From the NCBI GenBank assembly GCA_019309685.1, contig JAFDFT010000217.1, forward strand, positions 1 to 6,313: a stretch of 6,313 bases of DNA. Direction: 5' to 3'. Origin of the DNA: Deltaproteobacteria bacterium (GTDB lineage: Bacteria > Desulfobacterota > Desulfobacteria > Desulfobacterales > JAABPS01). Numbering within the stretch: position 1 is the first letter of the stretch; each line of letters begins with the position of its first letter. The position numbers were made by a program, and so were the translations under genes. A model generated the notes under the pieces. It did no database searches and had not been told where the DNA came from. It saw only the letters and a program-made list of their open reading frames with translations. Shown in pieces: positions 1 to 5,293 of the stretch.

Positions 1-35
1 TTAAAATTTTGACAAACATATTAAAAAAACATTCA

Positions 36-59
36 CTTGAACCCTTGAATCCTTGAACC
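36..59. repeat. three tandem copies of an 8-bp unit (CTTGAAYC)
   Basis: The units CTTGAACC, CTTGAATC and CTTGAACC lie head to tail, differing at one base, and are followed by two more C residues. They sit about 40 bp before the acyltransferase start codon. Simple arrays of this type expand and contract by replication slippage. Nothing shows that they bind a regulator. No convincing gene or promoter is visible in the rest of 1-98. Confidence 0.7.
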
Positions 60-98
60 CCTTTCTCCAACTAATTTTGAGAAGAACCAAAATTAAAT

Positions 99-998
99 AT
101 GATCTGGCCCCGTAAATTTTATCTTATACTTCTTTTTCTGTTCTCGCGTACAACACCGCGATTCTGGCAGCGCATACAAAATTACGCTATATCAAGCATT
201 ATCTTTTTCACATGGAGCCGGATGCGAAATATTTTAAAAAAGAATATTTCCGTAATCCTTAATCGCCCTATTGACGATCCTCTGGTAAATAAAACTGCCC
301 GACATACTTTTATTAACTATGGACTTTATCTCATCGATTACACAAGACTCAACCATTTGAAAGGCCACCTGCTGCCCGAACAGGTTGGCGCGCACTATAT
401 GCAGGAGGCCATGGATAAGGGAAATGGTGCTATTTTAGTAACGTCGCATCTTGGTAACTGGGAACTTGGCGGCGTCACCTTTGCCCTGAGGGGCCATCCG
501 ATTCATGCACTTACCCTTGTGGATCCGGAAACCCATGTCCAGGATTTTCGTGATCAAATGAGAAGCACCCTTGGAATTCACACTGTACACATCGATCCAA
601 ACAATTATGCCACAGTCCTAAAGCTGTCCAGATTGCTAAGGGAAAATCAAGTGATCGCCATGCTTGGAGATCGCTATGAAGGCGGTAAAAATGTGGGGGT
701 CACTTTTTTCGGTAAACGTGTCATGTTCCCGGCTGGAGCTGCTGCGCTTGCGCTGGCAACCGGCGCGCCGATTATACCCGCTTTTACTGTTCTTAAACCA
801 AACGGGCATTATCTTGCCTGGATGGAACCGCCGATCTATGTAAAAAGAAGTTCCGGAAAAACCGCTCCACAGCTTTTGGTTGAAAAAACACAGGAGCTTG
901 CTTTTGTATTCGAAAAAGCGGCCTCTCAATATCCTGATCAGTGGTACCATTTTTTTGATTACTGGAATTACTATGCCGCAAAAAATTCTCCTGCTTGA
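99..998 (+). CDS. LpxL/HtrB-family lysophospholipid (lipid A-type) acyltransferase
   Basis: Members of this family (PF03279) sit on the cytoplasmic face of the inner membrane and move an acyl chain from acyl-ACP onto lipid A or another glycolipid or lipid acceptor. The 299-residue length is usual. The N-terminus is hydrophobic (about residues 7-17). The catalytic HX4E motif is HLGNWE at 117-122. A GDR turn at 200-202 is followed by FFGKR and the FPAG loop (about 213-223), and the aromatic C-terminal QWYHFFDYW (about 281-289) corresponds to the family's usual W-rich tail. The ATG has only a distant purine stretch (GAGAAG, 79-84). The 3' end overlaps the next gene by 26 nt, implying an operon. 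Neighbouring fabD- and fabZ-like genes suggest an acceptor other than, or in addition to, lipid A; that is inference. Similar acyltransferases occur in aryl-polyene-type clusters. Family assignment is firm, substrate is not. Confidence 0.9.
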   Translation: MIWPRKFYLILLFLFSRTTPRFWQRIQNYAISSIIFFTWSRMRNILKKNISVILNRPIDDPLVNKTARHTFINYGLYLIDYTRLNHLKGHLLPEQVGAHYMQEAMDKGNGAILVTSHLGNWELGGVTFALRGHPIHALTLVDPETHVQDFRDQMRSTLGIHTVHIDPNNYATVLKLSRLLRENQVIAMLGDRYEGGKNVGVTFFGKRVMFPAGAAALALATGAPIIPAFTVLKPNGHYLAWMEPPIYVKRSSGKTAPQLLVEKTQELAFVFEKAASQYPDQWYHFFDYWNYYAAKNSPA

Positions 999-1269
999 TC
1001 CGCCTCACAAGGTTTTCGGAGCGCTTCGCATGTGGATGCCCTCACCCGGCCTCATGTCGCTGTCCGCTTACATTGAAGCCAATGGATTCGATGTAGATCT
1101 CATGGATGCCACAATCTTAGATCAGCCGTGGACAGACCTCGAACATCTACTAAAACGTGAGAACTACGATATAGTTGGAATCACCTGCTCCGCTGCGACA
1201 TTTCACTTTGACGCCATATATGCAGCCCGCCTGATCCGTGACACGCTTCCTGACGGCACTTTACAATAA
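973..1269 (+). pseudogene. B12-binding domain fragment, N-terminal part of a broken radical SAM gene
   Basis: This fragment encodes the start of a cobalamin-binding radical SAM protein. It opens with MPQKILLLDPP, then has GLMSLSAYIEANGFDVDLMDA and YDIVGITCSA, the alternating strands and helices of the B12-binding Rossmann-like fold, and ends after RLIRDTLPDG with three out-of-place residues and TAA. The ATG at 973 is chosen because the domain begins there; the same frame is open back to 880, but that stretch only shadows the acyltransferase. A weak TGGA (963-966) lies 6 nt upstream of the ATG. The continuation, HFTINAERILPENPAIDCIVLGEGENTF, is found in another frame from 1257 onward, so this is one gene split by a net frame change. 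The residues expected between (a strand plus the GG of the GGxH loop) are missing, so simple one-base repair would not restore a full domain. Sequencing error, a strain deletion or true decay all fit. Confidence 0.8.
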
Positions 1270-1355
1270 ACGCTGAACGTATCCTGCCCGAGAATCCTGC
1301 CATAGACTGTATTGTTTTAGGTGAAGGCGAAAATACATTCTTAGAAATTATTAAG

Positions 1356-2402
1356 ATGGCTGAAGCAAACCAATTAGATACATTTGAAAATATAAAAGGT
1401 TTGGCTTATCGGAAGGATAACGTATGTCAGTTCTCTGCCGGCCGCTCTTTGATCGCGGATCTCGACGCCCTGCCTTTTCCAGCGTACCACAAAATTCAGC
1501 TCAACCATTTCATATATAATATGCACGGTATGGGCAGGCGGGCTGTGGGCCTTTCAACCAGCCGCGGTTGCGGGGATAACTGCTCATACTGCTCTGAATC
1601 AATCCTGTGGAACGCGAGCTGGCGTGGGCGAAGCGGTCCGATGGTAGTTAAAGAGATGAAAATGCTGAACGAAGATTACCATAAATCACTGTTTGTGTTT
1701 AATGAAAATTCATTTAACCAGGATCGAAAGCGTAATGAAGCTTTTTTGGAAAGCCTGGGCCGATCCGGATTAAAATGTGATTTCTGGTTTCAATCCAGGG
1801 TCAAAGATATTCTCAGGGACCGGGACTTAATAGATGATTACAAACGATTGGGGCTGTATGAAGTCATGCTGGGTGTTGAATCCATTTCACCGGAAACACT
1901 GAAGCATTATTCAAAAAAACAGACCATTGATCAAATTCGGGAAGCGGCCGAACTTCTCAGATCCAAAGGAATAATGGTCATGACCAATGTGATGTTCGGA
2001 GATGTGGATGATACGGAAGACACACTCAGTGACATTTATGACTTCGCAACTAAAATCGGGGATTTCCTTGTTCTATGCATTACAACGCCCCTTCCCGGAA
2101 CCCGATATTATGACTTGGCACTAAGCCAGGGGCGTATTGAGGAAACTGATTTTTCACTTTATGATTTCATGCACCCCATTATGCCAAACAATGCTTACAA
2201 CCGCGACCAGATCCTGGCATTACAGAAAAAATATCTTCGAAAATATTATACAAGACCTAAGATATTTCTAAAAATGATTTTCTCCTTAAATCCCTTTATC
2301 AGAATGGCCTACAAACTGATCATGCGCTACGCCTGGTATGAAGCGCGTAACATAGAATGGGTGCAAAAAAACCATCAGGACGTTCCTGAAAAGCTAAAAT
2401 AA
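1356..2402 (+). CDS. radical SAM core and C-terminal part of the split B12-binding radical SAM protein (BchE-like layout)
   Basis: This holds the catalytic part of the split gene. Homology begins about 100 nt before the ATG: from 1257 the frame reads HFTINAER, then IDCIVLGEGENTF, the end of the B12-binding domain, so 1356 is only the first in-frame ATG. The [4Fe-4S] motif CxxxCxxC is CGDNCSYC with cysteines at residues 72, 76 and 79. TIM-barrel landmarks follow: FVFNENSFN (about 113-121), FWFQSRV (143-149), GLYEVMLGVES (166-176) and GIMVMTNVMFGDVDDTEDT (205-223). The C-terminal KKYLRKYYTRPK resembles the tail of BchE-type enzymes. Joined to the upstream fragment the protein would be about 480 residues, normal for the class. 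Such enzymes use S-adenosylmethionine and often cobalamin for methylation, cyclisation or C-C bond chemistry; the substrate cannot be read here. It ends 8 nt before the lipoprotein gene. If translated alone it would lack a complete B12 domain, and no good ribosome binding site precedes 1356. Confidence 0.85.
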   Translation: MAEANQLDTFENIKGLAYRKDNVCQFSAGRSLIADLDALPFPAYHKIQLNHFIYNMHGMGRRAVGLSTSRGCGDNCSYCSESILWNASWRGRSGPMVVKEMKMLNEDYHKSLFVFNENSFNQDRKRNEAFLESLGRSGLKCDFWFQSRVKDILRDRDLIDDYKRLGLYEVMLGVESISPETLKHYSKKQTIDQIREAAELLRSKGIMVMTNVMFGDVDDTEDTLSDIYDFATKIGDFLVLCITTPLPGTRYYDLALSQGRIEETDFSLYDFMHPIMPNNAYNRDQILALQKKYLRKYYTRPKIFLKMIFSLNPFIRMAYKLIMRYAWYEARNIEWVQKNHQDVPEKLK

Positions 2403-2410
2403 TAGAAACC

Positions 2411-3202
2411 ATGAAGAAAAACATACACTTTCTATTTTTTTTCGCCCTGGCAATTTGCCTGTCCAGTTTTATGCTTCCTTCATGCGCTATTCGTTCAACT
2501 GCTCCTCCACCAAAAGATAAAGCGATTCGTTGGGAAATAAAAAGCCCAACGGAAGTACTTGATCAGCTTCAATTGGAACAAAAGCGAATCGCTGATTTTA
2601 CAGCCGGTTTTTCAATAATCCTTGATCCACCGCCAAAAGGCCAGCCTTCCAACTTGCAGGGTGTTTTATTTTTTTCCAGAAATAAAAAAGGGCCCTTCGT
2701 TCGTGTCAAAAGCATCAGTGTATTCGGGCGCGTCATGTTTGATCTTATTCAGAAAGGTGACTTTGTACAAATCTATATCCCTTCGCGCCAAACCCTTTAT
2801 AGCGGCCGGATGGGGAAAGAAATCGGCAATGATTGGCAGAAAGTATTTACAAGCCTGTTTGCAGATGTATCTCTCATGGCTGTAAACAAAAACGCGGATT
2901 TGGTAATAAATAAAGATACTGTCATTCTTCCATTGACTGAAGGAGTGTTTCATCTTGACCGGAAAACCGGATTTGTCCTAAAATGGGTTCAAGAAAAAAG
3001 AGTCCTTTATTATGAAGACTACATAGCAACGCCTGAACTTCCGCCTTTTCCAACCCGTATTCTGATAAGATCATCTGATAACCTGAACAAAGCATCTTGC
3101 GTGTTTAACCAGGTACAAATAAACAAAGACATTCACAATGTTTTTGATCTTTCCGAGTATCGCCCAAAATTTAAAAAAGATATCAGTGAGCTCAAAAGAT
3201 AA
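2411..3202 (+). CDS. predicted outer-membrane lipoprotein, LolB/DUF4292-like
   Basis: A Lys-Lys start, a hydrophobic stretch (about residues 6-22) and the lipobox LPSC (22-25) predict signal peptidase II cleavage before Cys25. The +2 residue is Ala, not Asp, so sorting to the outer membrane is expected by the Lol rule. The mature part has the beta-rich rhythm of LolA/LolB-fold proteins: an initial helix (LDQLQLEQKRIADFTAGF), then strands such as LQGVLFFSR, FVRVKSISVFGRVMFDLI, DFVQIYIPSRQTLYSGR and, near the end, FPTRILIRSS. Proteins of this shape carry or sort hydrophobic cargo in the periplasm. LolA-type and other lipoproteins recur in aryl-polyene and related lipid clusters, so a role in moving the cluster product is plausible inference. 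The start lies 8 nt after the radical SAM stop with no clear Shine-Dalgarno, suggesting the same transcript. Lipoprotein status is well supported; the domain name is a resemblance only. Confidence 0.8.
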   Translation: MKKNIHFLFFFALAICLSSFMLPSCAIRSTAPPPKDKAIRWEIKSPTEVLDQLQLEQKRIADFTAGFSIILDPPPKGQPSNLQGVLFFSRNKKGPFVRVKSISVFGRVMFDLIQKGDFVQIYIPSRQTLYSGRMGKEIGNDWQKVFTSLFADVSLMAVNKNADLVINKDTVILPLTEGVFHLDRKTGFVLKWVQEKRVLYYEDYIATPELPPFPTRILIRSSDNLNKASCVFNQVQINKDIHNVFDLSEYRPKFKKDISELKR

Positions 3203-3277
3203 TATTTCATACTATCGTAATTAATTTGTTTTGCAATGCCCCCTGGAAATAATGGTGTATGCAAGTTGTATAGAGAA

Positions 3278-3454
3278 GATAATCCTATTTTTGAAAGGCC
3301 ATATCCCTATTATTATTCAGTAAAATATTTTAGTGACCCAATATTTGGGGTTACTACAGGAAGCTATTTCCCTATAGTAGAAATTCATTAGACCCCAAAT
3401 ATTGGGTCTCTTTTGACACACCTATCGATATGGCCTTGAAAAAATATTATTATC
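3278..3454. repeat. nested inverted-repeat structure (177 bp) in the lipoprotein-fabD gap
   Basis: The outer arms 3278-3305 and 3427-3454 are complementary at 24 of 28 positions, including 11 uninterrupted pairs (AAGGCCATATC with GATATGGCCTT). Inside lies a perfect 17-bp inverted repeat (3335-3351 with 3392-3408), and inside that a 9-bp pairing with one mismatch (3352-3360 with 3371-3379) around a 10-nt loop. One long hairpin or cruciform could therefore form on either strand. The rest of the gap before it (3203-3277) shows nothing recognisable. A small non-autonomous (MITE-like) element, a structured RNA, or juxtaposed copies of a genomic repeat all fit; no clear target-site duplication was seen. 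Confidence 0.75.
3335..3408. repeat. perfect 17-bp inverted repeat with 40-nt spacer; possible weak terminator
   Basis: Arm one reads GACCCAATATTTGGGGT and arm two is its exact reverse complement. Each arm is also nearly self-palindromic (GACCC with GGGTC around an AT-rich centre), so two small hairpins compete with one long one. The second arm is followed by TCTTTT, which could end transcripts arriving from the lipoprotein gene, but the T tract is short. It is the centre of the larger nested structure. Confidence 0.8.
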
Positions 3455-3503
3455 GGTTCGTGATTAATCTTTCTAGCAAACTAGAAATGAGCAAAATAGC
3501 CTT
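3427..3503 (+). repeat. dispersed intergenic repeat, copy A
   Basis: This stretch is related to 4983-5061. The first 20 bases (GATATGGCCTTGARAAAATA) differ at one position. Similarity then continues with drift through ATCGG, a TCTAnnGCAAAC-like block, AGAA, GAGCAAAA and a terminal CCTT, with a 1-3 nt offset. A third, inverted, shorter copy occupies 3278-3305. The match continues past the core over about 77 nt, which argues against chance. It lies just upstream of the fabD-like gene, and its end overlaps the candidate -35 box. Confidence 0.65.
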
Positions 3504-3530
3504 GACGTGTATGTTATTTTATTTTCTTAT
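3502..3530 (+). promoter_or_regulatory. candidate sigma-70 promoter for the fabD/fabZ pair
   Basis: TTGACG (3502-3507, five of six to consensus) is separated by 17 bp from TCTTAT (3525-3530, four of six). Initiation near 3537 would give a leader of about 17-26 nt before the GTG or TTG start. A perfect TATAAT is also present at 3538-3543 but has no -35 at proper spacing and would leave almost no leader from the GTG. A promoter here fits the 351-bp gap separating this pair from the upstream genes. Prediction by motif only. Confidence 0.4.
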
Positions 3531-3551
3531 GTAGTTTTATAATCACATTTT

Positions 3552-3557
3552 AGGTGA
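3552..3557 (+). promoter_or_regulatory. ribosome binding site favouring the TTG start at 3563
   Basis: AGGTGA lies 5 nt before a TTG codon at 3563, ideal Shine-Dalgarno geometry. The longest reading uses GTG at 3554, but that codon lies inside this same AGGTGA and has no other ribosome binding site. Starting at TTG gives MKHHLVFLYPGQGSQ, matching where FabD proteins usually begin. Confidence 0.6.
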
Positions 3558-4528
3558 AACTTTTGAAGCATCATCTTGTTTTTTTATATCCCGGACAGGG
3601 TTCTCAACATGTTGGCATGGGACAGGATCTTTACCAGGCCTATCCCAGGGCAAAAGAGATATTCGACCGGGCCGACAATGTGCTTGGTTTTTCATTAAGC
3701 AGCTTATGTTTTACCGGACCCGAACACGAGTTAAACAAAGATCTAAACGCCCAACTCGCAGTCTTCACCGTAAGCTGTATAATAACAGATATCTTTCGAT
3801 CAGAGGAAATCATACCTGACGCAGTAACCGGTTACAGCGCAGGCTTTTACGGAGCCGCCTATTCAGCGGGCTGTTTTGATTTTAAACAAGGTCTGGAAAT
3901 CGTTCGTACTGCCGGACAGATACTTCTTGAGGAAGGGAAAAAAATTGACGGCGCCATGGCAGTCATTTTTGGGCTTTCTGCTGATGAAGTTGATAAACTC
4001 TGCCGTGAAACCGGTGAAATCAACGTTGCCATATTTAATACTCCCCGTCAGATCATTGTTTCCGGAATATCGTCTTCCGTCAAAACGGTTATTAAAAAAT
4101 CGCTTTCTGCGGGAGCTCTGGACGCCTATCCACTAAATGCGGCAACCGCTTATCATTCCGAATTTGTTTCAAACAGCGGGCCGCGTCTTTTAGATTCAAT
4201 TCAAAAAAATGCTCTTCAGGATCCTGAGGTTCCTATCTTCTCTTACACAACATTGAAACAATCGCAAAGCAAACAAGAAGTAAAAGAAACAATGGCCATG
4301 CAGTTAAGCCGTCCGGTTCGATGGATGGAACTTATTCAACTGTTTCGAAGCAACGGAATGAAGTTATGCGTTGAAGTTGGCCCCGGCGCGGTACTTTCCA
4401 GAACGGTTCGATGGATCGATCGAAATATTGAAATGATGTACACTGATCCCGCAAAAAGGCTAAATAACGTATTGTCATCATGCCAATCCTTTCTTGAAAG
4501 CATACGTGAAACCGAGGTGAATCAATGA
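3554..4528 (+). CDS. FabD-like ACP S-acyltransferase with an altered malonyl site
   Basis: FabD transfers malonyl from CoA to acyl carrier protein in the cytoplasm. At 324 residues (321 from the likely TTG start) this is a standalone family member. Visible signatures are PGQGSQ (13-18), the nucleophile elbow GYSAG (Ser95) in place of the usual GHSLG, the FNTPRQIIVSG segment (161-171), catalytic His201 in AYHSEF, the MQLSRPVRW block, and VEVGPGAVL near the C-terminus. The Arg that grips the malonyl carboxylate in E. coli FabD (Arg117) aligns with Ala120; the alignment is gap-free through GAM at 133-135. The His and Glu flanking the elbow are Tyr94 and Phe98. The Ser-His dyad is intact, so activity is expected, but perhaps on a non-malonyl acyl group or as an acyl-ACP hydrolase; that is inference. 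The stop overlaps the fabZ start as ATGA, giving translational coupling. It belongs to a specialised pathway more likely than to housekeeping synthesis. Confidence 0.88.
   Translation: MKLLKHHLVFLYPGQGSQHVGMGQDLYQAYPRAKEIFDRADNVLGFSLSSLCFTGPEHELNKDLNAQLAVFTVSCIITDIFRSEEIIPDAVTGYSAGFYGAAYSAGCFDFKQGLEIVRTAGQILLEEGKKIDGAMAVIFGLSADEVDKLCRETGEINVAIFNTPRQIIVSGISSSVKTVIKKSLSAGALDAYPLNAATAYHSEFVSNSGPRLLDSIQKNALQDPEVPIFSYTTLKQSQSKQEVKETMAMQLSRPVRWMELIQLFRSNGMKLCVEVGPGAVLSRTVRWIDRNIEMMYTDPAKRLNNVLSSCQSFLESIRETEVNQ
4514..4520 (+). promoter_or_regulatory. strong ribosome binding site of the fabZ-like gene
   Basis: GAGGTGA ends 4 nt before the ATG at 4525 and lies within the end of the fabD-like gene. 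With the ATGA stop/start overlap it fixes the fabZ start and supports coupled translation. Confidence 0.75.
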
Positions 4529-4983
4529 CGCACCATCAAATTGTGGATATTTCCATTATAAAAGAAATGCTTCCCCATCGCGATCCTTTTTTATTTGTGG
4601 ACAGGGTCGTAGAATTTAAATCAAATGAAACTATTACAACGGAAAAAGAACTTTTACCGGATATGGTTTTTTTTGCCGGGCACTTTCCGGGCACACCGAT
4701 TATGCCGGGTGTTTTAACGACTGAAGCTTTGGCACAGGCATGCGGCCTGCTTCTTGGATTAACATGGAAGGAAAACCCGGAGCTCAAAGGAAATATTGAG
4801 TCTATGCTTTTTTTGGTCAATGTAAAAATGAAATATACGTCGCCGGCCGTTCCCAACGAGACACTGATCTTAAAAGCGTCTCTAAAGAAAAAATTCGGCG
4901 GCTTGTTTATGTTTGATGTATCCGCTCATGTAAAAGACAGGCTGATTGGCAAAGGATCTATTTCATTGGGCGCGCAAAAATAG
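4525..4983 (+). CDS. fabZ: FabZ-like (3R)-hydroxyacyl-ACP dehydratase
   Basis: FabZ removes water from 3-hydroxyacyl-ACP to give trans-2-enoyl-ACP, using a hot-dog fold dimer with a His-Glu active site. At 152 residues the length is typical. LPHRDPFLFVDRV (16-28) is the family's entry motif. GHFPGTPIMPG (52-62) carries catalytic His53, and TTEALAQ (65-71) carries Glu67, the usual 14-residue spacing. Divergent points are LPDMVFFAGHFP in place of the N-E-x-F-F lead-in and SPAVPNETL in place of the usual RPVVPGD. These differences, and pairing with an unusual FabD-like enzyme, suggest a specialised dehydratase (polyene, polyketide or unusual lipid) rather than the housekeeping copy; that part is inference. 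The start is fixed by the ATGA overlap and strong ribosome binding site. The stop codon's last base is the first base of dispersed repeat copy B. Confidence 0.92.
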   Translation: MTHHQIVDISIIKEMLPHRDPFLFVDRVVEFKSNETITTEKELLPDMVFFAGHFPGTPIMPGVLTTEALAQACGLLLGLTWKENPELKGNIESMLFLVNVKMKYTSPAVPNETLILKASLKKKFGGLFMFDVSAHVKDRLIGKGSISLGAQK

Positions 4984-5061
4984 ATATGGCCTTGAGAAAA
5001 TAGGTATCATCGGAGCACGCTCAAGCCTCTATTGCAAACCCAAGAAGAGCAAAAGGACCTT
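4983..5061 (+). repeat. dispersed intergenic repeat, copy B
   Basis: This is the same repeat as 3427-3503 in the same orientation: GATATGGCCTTGAGAAAATA, then a drifted but recognisable tail ending in GAGCAAAAGGACCTT. It begins on the last base of the fabZ stop codon. Copies A and B therefore bracket the fabD/fabZ pair as direct repeats about 1.56 kb apart. No coding potential was seen in it. Confidence 0.65.
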
Positions 5062-5127
5062 ATAACCAAACAGTCAAAATGCTTCCACTCGTTACCTGCA
5101 GAAAACCAGATAGTTTAAAATTAGCTG

Positions 5128-5163
5128 GAAGTTGGGGATGTCCCCAAATTAATCCCCAACTTC
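5128..5163. terminator. 12-bp perfect hairpin between convergent genes, with an alternative fold
   Basis: GAAGTTGGGGAT (5128-5139) pairs perfectly with ATCCCCAACTTC (5152-5163) around 12 nt. The same left arm can instead pair in a tighter hairpin, TTGGGGA-TG-TCCCCAA (5132-5147). Its place between convergent genes fits a bidirectional transcription barrier, but there is no T tract on either side, so a REP-like palindrome is equally possible. From 5164 to the M24 stop at 5294, and between 5062 and 5127, nothing else is recognisable. Confidence 0.5.
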
Positions 5164-5293
5164 AAGGCACTAAATGCGAACGGATTAAACTATAACTTTG
5201 TTATATAAGCACTTTTCCATTAAGGAAGAAATTTACAATACGATATTATCCTATGCTGGCTGTATCAAATTGAACGCAGGTAAAATGTGGCTG

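Noticed and set aside
9..37. TTGACA (9-14) as a -35 box for the acyltransferase
   Set aside because: No -10-like hexamer is found 16-18 bp downstream; the spot falls on TTCACT-like sequence.
880..972. Extension of the B12-binding reading frame back to an ATG at 880
   Set aside because: The extra 31 residues only read the acyltransferase coding sequence in another frame; B12-binding domains begin at the MPQKILLLD start at 973.
1240..1270. Programmed ribosomal frameshift in the radical SAM gene
   Set aside because: There is no slippery heptamer followed by a stem or pseudoknot, and a one-base slip would still leave the conserved GGxH strand missing.
2622..2953. Reading frames of 87 and 95 codons inside the lipoprotein gene
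   Set aside because: They are out-of-frame shadows of a gene with a clear signal peptide and lipobox; neither encodes a recognisable motif.
3335..3408. A CRISPR array or riboswitch in the gap
   Set aside because: There are only two arms and they are inverted, not regularly spaced direct repeats; no known riboswitch core was recognised.
4536..4856. Minus-strand 106-codon frame inside fabZ
   Set aside because: It is antisense to a gene with intact catalytic motifs and has no independent support.
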